Assembly (NCBI GenBank): GCA_007115705.1
Contig: QXEO01001136.1
Location: forward strand, 495,757-559,756
Reading direction: 5' to 3'
Length of the DNA stretch: 64,000 nt
Source: Dactylis glomerata
Lineage: Eukaryota > Streptophyta > Magnoliopsida > Poales > Poaceae
Shown: positions 54,659 through 64,000 of the stretch, piece by piece
How the letters are laid out: every line of letters begins with the position of its first letter
Position numbering within the stretch: the first letter of the stretch is position 1
Made by a program: the position numbers and the translations under genes
The notes under the pieces: generated by a model
What the model was told of the DNA's origin: nothing
The model's input: the letters and a program-made list of their open reading frames with translations, nothing else
The model's database searches: none

Positions 54659-55401
54659 TGTCGTGGGGATGACTTAGGGGGCGTACCACGAGCCGGGCAA
54701 TATGCCGGCTGGCGTCCCAGGAAATCCCACGACCTCAGCGCGAGGAGACCGGCTCCACCCGGCTGGGCCGGCTGCGCCAGCGGCCGGCTGACGACTCCAC
54801 CGAGGAGGACTGGAGCCGGGCGACGGAGACAAATCTCTCAACGGTTGTCTGGCCAAAAGCAGGACGGTCCCGACAAGACCGGCAGAGGCGCAGGACAAGA
54901 GTGACGAGCGCCACGGCCACGACCGACCAATGAGAGATTGAAGCCCCTTCCCCACGATGGGATCCGAGGCAAAGGAGAGGGGATATGCCCTCAGGATGCC
55001 AGCCCAGGGAAAAGGCACTTTATAAAGTGCCTTCGCCAGAGCAGGGTCAGAGGACGACGCCAAGGAACGCCGCCGCCGAGGAGCCGGCAGCCGGCCGAAG
55101 CGTTACCAAAACCTATAACCAGGCCCCCGTCTATATAAGGGGGCCTGGACCCTTAGCATAGGGGAGATCCGATCTTCTTCTTCCTCCTCTAGCCGAACAG
55201 CTCTAGGAGCACTGTAATCGCTACTATCCAATCAATTCGAAGCAGGCAGGAAGTAGGGGTTTACCTCCAACCGGGAGGGCCCTGAACCTGGGTAAACCGA
55301 GGTGTCTCTGTTGGCACAATCTCGAGCCGAACCCATCGTCACCAACGTCGAGCCCCTCCGATAAGCCTCCCCATGGCTACTGTCTCCAAATTCCCACGAC
55401 A
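54659..55401 (+). repeat. 3' LTR of the Tat-lineage element
   Basis: 743 bp, about 99% identical to the 5' LTR. TATA box at 55132-55139. Preceded by cagtttcgggggctag, a weak polypurine tract. Confidence 0.95.
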
Positions 55402-55406
55402 AGCTG

Positions 55407-55874
55407 TCCTGAGGTATAGGTGGTCTTGACAGGAATAAAGTGGGCCACTTTGGTCAGTCCATCCACAATGACCCAGATAGAGTCATTTCCACGGCTAGAC
55501 CTTGGAAATCCAGTGATGAAATCCATTCCAACAGATTCCCACTTCCATTCCGGAACTTGCAAAGGTTGCAGCAATCCCGCAGGACGTTGATGTTCAGCCT
55601 TGACTCTTTGACAAATGTCACACTTGGATATGAACGATGCAATCTCACGCTTCATCCCATGCCACCAAAATTGTTCCTTTAAATCTTGATACATCTTAGT
55701 TCCGCCGGGATGGATGGAGTAAGGTGTCTCATGGGCTTCCTTCATAATAACTTCCTTCAATTCTGAGTCAGCAGGCACACAAATACGTCCTTTATACCAA
55801 AGAACTCCTTGATCATCTTCTTCAAATCCTGGCACCTTGCCGGAACTAATTCTGCGCTTAATTCCGTAAATACT
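55407..55874 (-). pseudogene. Integrase N-terminus of the Tekay-like element
   Basis: Same frame as the upstream pol. The zinc site is H..H..C..C (HETPYSIHPGGT ... CDICQRVK). The first catalytic Asp lies in SVGMDFITGFP. The frame is cut after VKTTYTSGQL by the Tat-lineage insertion, which starts at 55401 reading leftwards. Confidence 0.88.
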
Positions 55875-58800
55875 CTAATTTCCCTTCTGTGCTTCTTTGA
55901 TTTGGCTCATCAAGGTGGGTTGAAACTCAAGGTTGGCTAAGAATCCTTGACTGACTAGTTCCAATCCAAAATTTTCAAACTCTTGGTGCAACCTAGGTTG
56001 CTCCTCTTTGATCATCATATTCAAGGTGCATGGCTTTCTACTCAATGCATCGGCCACTACATTGGCCTTACCGGGGTGATAATGAATTCCCATATCATAA
56101 TCCTTGATCAACTCTATCCATCTTCTTTGCCTCATGTTCAACTCCTTCTCGGTAAAAATATACTTCAAACTCTTGTGATCAGTGTAGATCTCGCAACGGT
56201 TACCCATAAAATAGTGTCTCCAGGTCTTCAGAGCTAGAACTACGGCTGCTAACTCCAGATCATGGGTTGGATAGTTTTCTTCATGAGGTCGAAGTTGCCG
56301 GGAGAGGTAGGATATGACCTTGCCTTCTTGCATTAACACACAACCAAGTCCAAGTTTGGAAGCGTCGCAATAGACATCAAAGTTCTTGGTGATATCGGGC
56401 ATGGTTAGGATGGGGGCGGTCACCAATCGCTTCTTGAGCTCTTGAAAACTCTCTTCACACTTAGGGGTCCATTCAAACTTCTTGTCCTTCTTCAATAGTT
56501 GGGTCATGGGTCTGGCAATGCTTGAAAACCCTTCAACAAATTTGCGGTAATATCCTGCTAATCCGAGAAAACCTCTAACTTCAGTTTGAGTGGTAGGGGC
56601 TTCCCATTCCATGACCGATTTGTTCTTCTTTGGGTCTACTGATATTCCTCCAGCTGATAATACATGGCCTAAGAATCCAACTTCCTTCAACCAAAACTCA
56701 CACTTACTAAACTTGGCATATAGCTGATGTTCTCTCAGGGTCTCTAAGATTAATCTCAGATGGGTTGCATGCTCTTCTTCAGACTTGGAGTAGATAAGAA
56801 TGTCATCAATGAAGACAACAACAAACTTATCCAAGAACTCCATGAAAACCTTATTCATGAGGTTCATGAAATAGGTAGGGGCATTAGTTAATCCAAAGGA
56901 CATTACGGTGTACTCATACAATCCGTATCGGGTAGTGAATGCTGTTTTGGGTATATCAGTTGCACGGATCTTCAGTTGATGGTACCCAGTTCTAAGGTCT
57001 ATCTTGGAGAAGACTTGAGCTCCGGTCAATTGGTCAAACAGATCATCAATCTTTGGGAGAGGATACTTATTCTTGATGGTCACAACATTTAGCTTGCGGT
57101 AATCAGTGCACAGTCGGCTGGAACCGTCACTTTTATCCACAAACAAGACGGGTGATATCCAAGCAGATGAACTTGGCTGAATCAATCCCTTACTCAAAAG
57201 GTCATCCAATTGCTTCTTTAACTCCACTAGTTCAGCTGGGTTCATACGATAGGGTCGTTGGGCTATGGATCCAGTTCCGGGGATAAGCTCAATGATAAAC
57301 TCAATATCCCGATCCGGTGGCATTCCCGGTAGCTCATCGGGAAAAACATCCGGGTATTCACAGACGATGGGAACTTGCTCCAGCGTTGGCCCTGAGATAC
57401 TCTTATGACATCTGGTGATTTGGGGTGGTTTAACTGACACATGCTTTACTACAATTCCATTGCTACTCTTCATAGTGATGGTCTTTTTGGCACAATCTAT
57501 AATTCCTTGATGTTGAGACATCCAATCCATACCTAAGACTACTTCCAATCCCTTGGTTCCTAACACAATCAAACTGGCTAAGAATGATATCCCATGGATT
57601 TCTATGGGCACTGCCAAGCAGGTCCAACTAGCCTTTGTTATTGACCCAGGTATTTGCACATACATGGTATTTTTCAGGGCTGTTTGTTGAAGTCCACTTT
57701 TATCAACGAATAACTGAGTAACAAACGAATGTGAAGCTCCAGAATCAAACAGAACTCTTGCAGGAACTGAATTAACAGGGAACATACCAAGCACAACGTC
57801 GGTTGCTTCCTGAGCTTCTTCAACATTCATGTGATTCAGACGGCCTCGAGGGTGAGGCTGGTTCCTTGGTGGATAATTCTTGCCATTTCCCACACGGCGC
57901 TGTTGCTGAGCAGGAGCAGCGGTCTTGGATGCATCATTCAACTTCTTAGGGCATTCATTGGAGTAGTGCCCCTTGATTCCGCACTCATAACAGGTAACAC
58001 CAGACTTGTCACCAGACTTGGGCAGCGCAGGGGCGCCATTCGGCCTTGGAGTATTGGGGTTGAAGTTGTTGCCATTAGGTCTTGGAGGTGCACGGTTGAA
58101 GTTGTTGCCAGTCAGACGGTTGGGAAAGTTGGGACGTGGAGCAGGTGCAGATGGCCTCATACGTCTAGGGGCGAAACCCATAGGTGGATTCCCCCTTGGC
58201 TTCTGCGAGTTGCTTGAGTTGCCTTGATACATCATACGGCGCTTGCGGTTCTCTGCAGCTTGCTTGAGTTTGCCTTCCATCTGAATGGCAGAGTCAACCA
58301 ATGACTCCAGGTCTGCAAAGGGAATGCTGACCAAGACACATTGCATCTCATCATGAAGTCCATTCAGAAACCTTTCTTGCTTCTTCTCATTGGTGTTGGT
58401 GTCATCTGGGGCATACCTAGACAAGGTAAGGAACTTGTCATGGTAGTCAACCATAGATAGGGAACCTTGCTTCAGATTTCTGAACTCATCTCTCATCCTC
58501 TTAACCAATCCCAAAGGAACATGGGCTTTGCTAAACTTGCTCTTGAACTCCTCCCAAGGCATCACATACCCTTGGGCTTGCATTGCACGGGTGCTGTCCC
58601 ACCAAGCTCTTGCGGCTCCAGGAAGATAGTGGGTGGTGTACAAAACCTTCTCATTTTCGCCAACCTCGGTGACTGCCAAATTGTTCTCCATAGTGCGAAG
58701 CCAGTCATCAACATCTAAGGGTTCTTCAGACTTAGTGAACATAGGTGGGTTGGTATTTTGGAAACTCCTTAACTTGGATCGGTGATCACCATGGCCATTG

Positions 58801-59003
58801 TTTTCTCCTTCACCATGGCCATTTCCGTTGCCATTGTTGTGGTTCATTGCCATCTGGGTTAGTTGCTGAAGAGTGGCCAAGTTAGCTTGGCGCTCAGCTC
58901 GGGCTGCTTCCCGGTCTTCCATGATCAACCTTAGCAGTTGTGCCACTTTCGGGTTCGGGGGTGGGGGTACTCGCGGCATCTGAAGATAAGGTGTGTAAGA
59001 CAA
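55875..59003 (-). pseudogene. Gag-protease-RT-RNase H of the Tekay-like element
   Basis: 1042 codons from MSYTPYLQMPRVPPPPNPKV. The capsid-type gag domain spans about 100-215 (YLPGAARAWWDSTRA). A CCHC knuckle CYECGIKGHYSNEC lies at 338-351. Protease LFDSGASHSFV is at about 418. RT spans about 570-800, with active site FIDDILIYS at 731. RNase H is at about 870-990 (VYCDASKLGLGC, IYTDHKSL). Each of these domains keeps its key residues. A TAG at 55875-55877 stops the frame before integrase, which continues in the same frame, so this is a single nonsense change. Confidence 0.92.
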
Positions 59004-59252
59004 GAGGGAAAAACTAATTGCTAAGATTTAAATGTAACATAGATGATGCAATTTTTGTCTTACTAAGGCCTTAAGGGCCAAATTCATATTTCATTCAACA
59101 AGCATCAAACATACCATACATACGAGTTCACACATTATAAATGGTTTACATCAAACCATTGCGACTCGTCTACTAGAGAGGGGGATACAACTCACACCTA
59201 TACAAAGTGACTTAAAGTAAACTCATAACTAGATAACACGGGGATCTCCAAT

Positions 59253-60035
59253 CTAAACAGCGGGCTCCTCGGGGTCTTCCTCCTCATCATCCTCAATGAA
59301 TCCAGCATCCTCATCATTCTCCTGATCATCAAGGTCCTCCATGAAGTCATCCTCGTCACTAATGAGGGCATTATCCTCCTTGCGGAGATCAATGCCTTCC
59401 TCCTCACCAAGGTGGCTCTCTAGATCCTCAATGTACTCCGTCAGCTCAGCCACATTGGCCTTCAACTCCTCAATGGTCCGATCCCTCTCATCGCGCTAGC
59501 GGCGAAGACTCTTGCGATCCCTAGCAAGGATCCTGATAGTGCTTCTCGCCTCCACAAGTGCGAAGTGCTCAAGGTTGGCCTTGGTACGGGCACGATCTGC
59601 CTCCTGCTGAGTGGAGTACAGCAAGAAGTCCATGTGATCGATATAGGTACTCGGCTCATTTTGTCCTGGCATGTTTGCGGGACGCCCATCCGCATCACGC
59701 CAAACAAAGTTCCTAAAGCGCTCCCCTTGGATCTCCTCCACATGCAGTCCGCACAAGCGGGCATGCATCTCCTGCATACCTCGGACCAAACCATCGGCCC
59801 AAGTGTTCTCCACAAGCTCAAACTTGATCCTTGGAGAAATTAGATCTCCCTTCTTGCCACGGCAACTCGCCCTGATAAGCCACCGTAGCTCTCCATCCGG
59901 GTGCTCATTGAGCACGGCTCCCTTGAACTCCGGATACAGACGATCCAGGAACAAGGTCAGGGTGGTGAGGTCACGCTCGAAACAAAGGCTGCCACCATGG
60001 CCCAACTGGTACTGCTCAGTGAATACCGGGGCCAT
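59253..60035 (-). pseudogene. Extra sense ORF upstream of gag, unknown function
   Basis: A 260-codon frame lies between the primer site and gag, starting MAPVFTEQYQLGHGGSLCFE. An in-frame TAG at 59496-59498 splits it, and the same frame continues into ELKANVAELTEYIEDLESHL and a very acidic tail (DDFMEDLDDQENDEDAG). The C-terminal third has coiled-coil character. There is no Gag, zinc-knuckle or enzyme motif. Extra ORFs are known from several plant gypsy lineages, but I do not recognise this protein. Position and strand suggest translation from the genomic transcript ahead of Gag. Confidence 0.7.
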
Positions 60036-60234
60036 CTACAAAATTGTAGATTAGATTAAGTTAGTGATCAACTCAAGTGTGGAAAATTTTAAGTAGGCAA
60101 AAACTGAATCATGTACAAAGCTTTGTAAATAGAGAGGAAAAGACTAAGCAATTTTAAACCATTACTTATCTCTTTGCTTTTATAAAGGTTTCATTTAACG
60201 CCCATTCTAACTAAGGTCTCCTATGGTCAGCCTA

Positions 60235-60247
60235 GGCTCTGATACCA
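60235..60247 (-). other. Primer-binding site of the Tekay-like element
   Basis: The minus strand reads tggtatcagagcc, an exact initiator-Met-tRNA type site, 3 nt inside the 5' LTR. Confidence 0.9.
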
Positions 60248-60250
60248 ACT

Positions 60251-63200
60251 TGTAACACCCCCGAATTTATAACAAATTCGAAGTGCCCGTTATGTATTCC
60301 ACCACAATCCCAGAATCATTGTTGTGATACACATAACGTAGTTGGTAACCAGTTCCATAGACATTACAATACGATGGTTCAAATACAATGGTCATAGTGA
60401 CCAAGTTCATATTACAACACAATATAGCAGCGGAAATAACATCTTCGGGTCCATGCCTTCACCCTACAGGCAATGGTGACTCAGTAGAAGATCTTAGTTC
60501 TGATACTCTTCTTCATGACCTTCCTCCGGATACTCTTCCCCATAGTCTGGCCAAGTTGATAGCCAGGGACACAGCCATGAGTACATTGGATGCACTCGCA
60601 AACCATCTTATAAAGGAAATGATGAAGTAGATATGCATGGTTGATATGGTGGACTAAGCACTAAGTTTATTTGCAAAAGCTAGTTTTATTTCCCAAGAAT
60701 GTTCATGGGTAGAGAATAAGCTTTTAATTCTCTAAGTTCAATCTAAAGAGGAACTTCAAGTGTGTCAACATCAATGTCAAGTCAAGTCATTCACCAAGTT
60801 CACCATAAGTTATTATCATTCTTGACAAAAGTCAAGTACAGCTTGCCAACTGTCCATGACCGCGGACGCGGCTATTCGAATAGTTTGGAAACCTCTGCAG
60901 AGGGGTACACTTTACCCACAAGATTCGATACATCTGCCGGGAGAAATCCACGGATCGTCATACACAAAGTATGCGAGGTTCAGATAATCAAACAAACTAT
61001 TTCACTTGCTCACTCTAGTATAGGATCCTTTCCTAAAGCCCGAGACACGGACATCTCCGTTCCGGCGTCTCTAGTTTTGCCCACTACAGGATGCTGTATG
61101 AATGGAAATTCCACTCGGTTCGGAAGTACCCGCGCACGGTGCACTTCTATAAAGGATGATACGAGGCCTCCCATACTAGGGTGAACAAGCTACGGACTAA
61201 GCCCCTTCCCATTTAGGGGTAGTGTGGTCGTACGGTAATGGTTGGCTCACATGGTACATCACTTATTATCATTTAGCAAATATATTCCATAGTCCTTAGT
61301 CAAGATTATTTTCCTTCATAAAACCATCATGTAGGAGAAATCTCCAATTCAAGTTTTCAAGTTCAAGTTACCAATTTCAAATAGGGTTCCACTTAGAGAT
61401 GGCCTCAATTTTATTAGCGACTAAGCAACTACATTGAGTGATGATACCACTAAATAGGGTTGGATAAACTCAGCTTGATACTCTTGCTAAGCAAGATATC
61501 ACTACACATCTATCATTCTACTCTAGCAATTCAATCATGCAATTTACTTAAAACAAGTAGAATGCAATAGTAAGACTAGGCATTTGGAGTATGATTCAAA
61601 AGATGGCTTGCCTTGGTTGGCAAAGTGTCCGGGGTATTCTTCTTCTTCTTGATAAAATTCCCCTTCAATATCCTCCTCAGTAACACTAGTGTCTAATAAC
61701 GAATAAACACAAAGCACACAATCACTACACAAAACTAACAACACTCCAAGCACACATACTTGTTTTCAAACAATAGCATTCATGTTGGATTTTATTGAGT
61801 TGGGTTGCAATTTTTCTTCCAAGTTTTCATTAAGTGTGCAAGTTAGATTTTTCTACCATGGGCCATAGGTTGTTTACTTTCTTAGCATTGGTATGAAACT
61901 AGGGGTATTAGGGCTAGTTCAAGTGGAGAGGGATTAATTAAGTAAATTGGTATTGAGGGGAAAAGCTAAGCTAAGTGTATATTAGGGATCTATTATTTTA
62001 TGCTACAAACTAGGATTGGATTAGGGTCTAATTGATACCACTAGAAAGGTTTTAATTGATCAAGGTTGGGCTAAACAGTAGGCAAGTTAAATAGTGAGCT
62101 CAAAAACCAAGTTTCAAGATTTTAGGAGTTTTAAACAATTTTCTAGAATTTTCCTAAGATTAATAGGGCTAGGGTCAAAGTATTCTTATTGAATTAAATC
62201 ACTAACTCAATTTGGATTCTAACCAGTTTCAGGGGCTAGATAATTTCATAAGCTTTCCAACGCATATTTATTTGCTAAAAATGGATTTCTAAATCTCTTG
62301 GAATTAAAGTTTGAAAATCATATCTGAAACATATTTAAAATAGGCGGGAAAACAAATAAAAACGATTCGGACCGAATCTAACTGATCTGGGCCCAATTTC
62401 GAATAATCCCGAACGGGCCGGCCCAGTACCGCTTCGCCCGGGGCGGGAAACGTTTGAAATCAAAACTGACAGGTGGGGCCTACGCGTCAGGTGACTTAAG
62501 TCACCCGAATCGGTACGCTGCCGTTGGATTCTAATCCAACGGCGCGTCTGCGTCGTGCTCAATGGCGAGGGAGGGAGCTCACCGGCTTGTAGAGAGGAAG
62601 ACGACGGCGACGGCGACGCGCGTAGAGGAAGCAGGGCTTGACGGCGAGGGGCGGAAAAGACTCCGGCGGCACTCCTCCTCCACTTCCCGGCGTCCGCTCG
62701 TCCAGCGGCGGCCCAACGCGGTGGCGCCACCCGCGTCCAGTAGCTCGCCGGCGTCAATGGCTGTAGCGAACGAGAGCGAACGGGAGGAAGAGAAGGTTTC
62801 TGGGAGCTTACTGGGAGTGGGGTGAGTTCAACTGCGTGATCGGAGGGGCTTTTTATAGGCCAGGAGGGCGGGGACAAGGGCGTCCAGTGGGTGGCCGGCG
62901 CAGGGTGCTCTGGCGACGTGCACGGGCAAAGCCGGGCATGGCGGCCTTGGGGGCGTGCTGGAGGGGTTTGGTCGCGGCGTCGGAGCACTGTGGGTCGGCG
63001 TTGGCGAGGCCACGCCGGTCGGCGTCGTGCAGAGAGAAGAGGGACAGAGAAGGGGGGTCCGGGCGGCTTCTTCCTTCTCCTCCCATGTCGCACGGCCTGG
63101 GTCGGGGCAGAGGGGGCTGGGGCTCGACCAAGGAGACTCCCCAGGCATGGCTACAGGGTTCGAGCGAAGGTGAACAGCGATGATCACAGTAGCTTTGATT

Positions 63201-63819
63201 TTTCCTGGATTTCGCCCACCACATGTTCGATCAAATGCCCGCAAGAATTCAAATTTCAAATTTTTGAAAACGGCCACTGTGGTTTGTCAACATATTGGAC
63301 AAGGGTTCCAGGGATATTTTTGTTACAAAGAAAGATGATGTTTTGCAGATTTGTTATTTCAAATTTGAAGTTTGGTCACTGTTTCAGATTCAAACTTTGG
63401 CTGATGTTTGAGTTAGGTTACACTTTGAATTTTGGTTTGAAACTTCTTGGTCAAGTTAGTATGCAGCCTGGTCAAGCTCAACTAACTGACCACACCCTTT
63501 CTTAAGTTACAGATTTCTTATTCTAAGTGTCCAAAGTAGGGTAGTCAATAATATTTCCTAGATCACACTTTTCTTCTCTTTTTCTTTATTTCTTTTGTTT
63601 CTGGTTTCTTTAGCTCTTATAGTTATTCTCTAATGCTTCTGTTGGTTAAGTTTGAATTAACTAAATATTGCCCAACAAATTATAACACACATGAAATCAT
63701 AAAAGACATATAATAGGAAATATATGCATACATGCAATATGAATGAAAAAGTTCTAATTGGTGCAAAATTTGGCACTTTAATTCATAGGAAGTGGATTAC
63801 AAATATTTGGGTTGTTACA
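60251..63819 (-). repeat. 5' LTR of the Tekay-like element
   Basis: 3569 bp, the same organisation as the 3' LTR. TATA-like tttttata (minus strand tataaaaa) at 62850-62857 drives the element's transcript leftwards. Confidence 0.92.
62850..62857 (-). promoter_or_regulatory. TATA box in the 5' LTR
   Basis: The minus strand reads ggcctataaaaagcccc. It is the likely promoter core for the full-length element transcript. Confidence 0.6.
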
Positions 63820-64000
63820 CAAAGTGTCCTGGGTAGTCTTCTTCTTCTTGATAAAATTCCCCCTCAATATCCTCCTCAGCAACACTAGCGTCTAATAACG
63901 AATAAACACAATGCACACAATCACTACACAATACTAACAACACTCCAAGCACACATACTTGTTTTCAAACAATAGAATTCATGTTGGATTTTATTGAGTT
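63820..64000 (-). mobile_element. Tekay-like LTR (outer copy), continuation
   Basis: Resumes with caaag then tgtcctgggtagtcttcttc, matching the family LTR right after ggcaaag (42420). The left part is at 39664-41043. Confidence 0.9.

Larger units (their letters stand above)
45595..55401 (+). mobile_element. Ty3/gypsy, Tat-lineage, full length (9.8 kb)
   Basis: 743-bp LTRs (45595-46337 and 54659-55401) start TGTCGTGGGGATGACTTAGG, end CCCACGACA, and are flanked by agctg on both sides. The primer-binding site is tggcgcccaccgtggggc. Coding order is gag-protease, RT, RNase H, a second archaeal-type RNase H, integrase, then about 2.9 kb of 3' region with an antisense B3 ORF and a minisatellite. 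No chromodomain. The dual RNase H and the antisense ORF point to the Tat lineage. By hand count the LTRs differ at 6 positions (0.8%), the youngest insertion of the stack. Confidence 0.95.
41044..63819 (-). mobile_element. Ty3/gypsy chromovirus, Tekay-like, full length, with nested insert
   Basis: Two 3569-bp LTRs (41044-44612 and 60251-63819) with TGTAACA ends, flanked by caaag (41039-41043 and 63820-63824). The primer-binding site beside the right LTR is an initiator-Met-tRNA match, and a polypurine tract lies beside the left LTR, so it reads leftwards. Internal order is extra ORF, gag, protease, RT, RNase H, integrase, chromodomain. A 9.8-kb Tat-lineage element sits in the integrase gene. 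LTRs differ by about 1-2% by eye. Coding is damaged by in-frame stops (59496, 55875) and by the insert. Confidence 0.93.

Overview
The window looks like intergenic and low-copy DNA from a large grass genome of the wheat/barley tribe (Triticeae). The reasons are stacked Ty3/gypsy and Ty1/copia LTR retrotransposons, CACTA ends with 'CCGACGG' subterminal repeats, Stowaway and Tourist MITEs, a Sabrina-like LTR, and a GC-rich class IV chitinase gene. I see no bacterial operons, tRNA, rRNA or CRISPR. All boundaries were read by eye from the sequence. Family names are given only as clade-level or '-like' calls.

Layout. (1) 1-469: inverted copies of repeats that recur at about 8 kb and 27.4 kb. (2) 469-6971: a complete but coding-dead copia element on the minus strand (TSD gtctt). 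(3) 7.9-9.4 kb: a Mutator-like candidate with GC-rich gene debris. (4) 10493-15201: a 4.7-kb solo LTR (TSD tcaaa). (5) 16.5-20.6 kb: CACTA ends, exon-like fragments and a Stowaway. (6) 21.1-29.1 kb: a local array of class IV chitinase copies on the minus strand, one nearly complete and three fragments, riddled with MITEs. (7) 29510-34840: a Reina-like chromovirus on the minus strand (TSD ttctg). (8) 35.0-35.5 kb: one more remnant of the chitinase-array flank, cut by a CACTA element with a 663-bp tandem repeat. (9) 37.8-64.0 kb: a retrotransposon stack. An LTR fragment is cut by a Sabrina-like element. That is cut by a Tekay-like LTR. That LTR is cut by a second, full-length Tekay-like element of the same family (41044-63819, TSD caaag). 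Its integrase gene is cut by a full-length Tat-lineage element (45595-55401, TSD agctg).

Host gene content is essentially the chitinase array. The main copy (23904-25703) has a signal peptide, a hevein domain and a GH19 domain with sound splice sites. A 566-bp Mutator-type MITE in exon 2 cuts it after codon 210, and its intron consists largely of a Stowaway with a small CACTA element inside.

The most unusual feature is in the Tat-lineage element. Its 3' non-coding region carries an antisense ORF (53286-54092, 268 aa) with an AT-hook-like basic patch and a plant B3 DNA-binding domain, preceded by its own gene-like leader and a TATA-like box. The same element has a Gag that appears to lack the capsid region, and an amber codon exactly between protease and reverse transcriptase. 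The Tekay-like host element carries an extra sense ORF of unknown function between its primer-binding site and gag.
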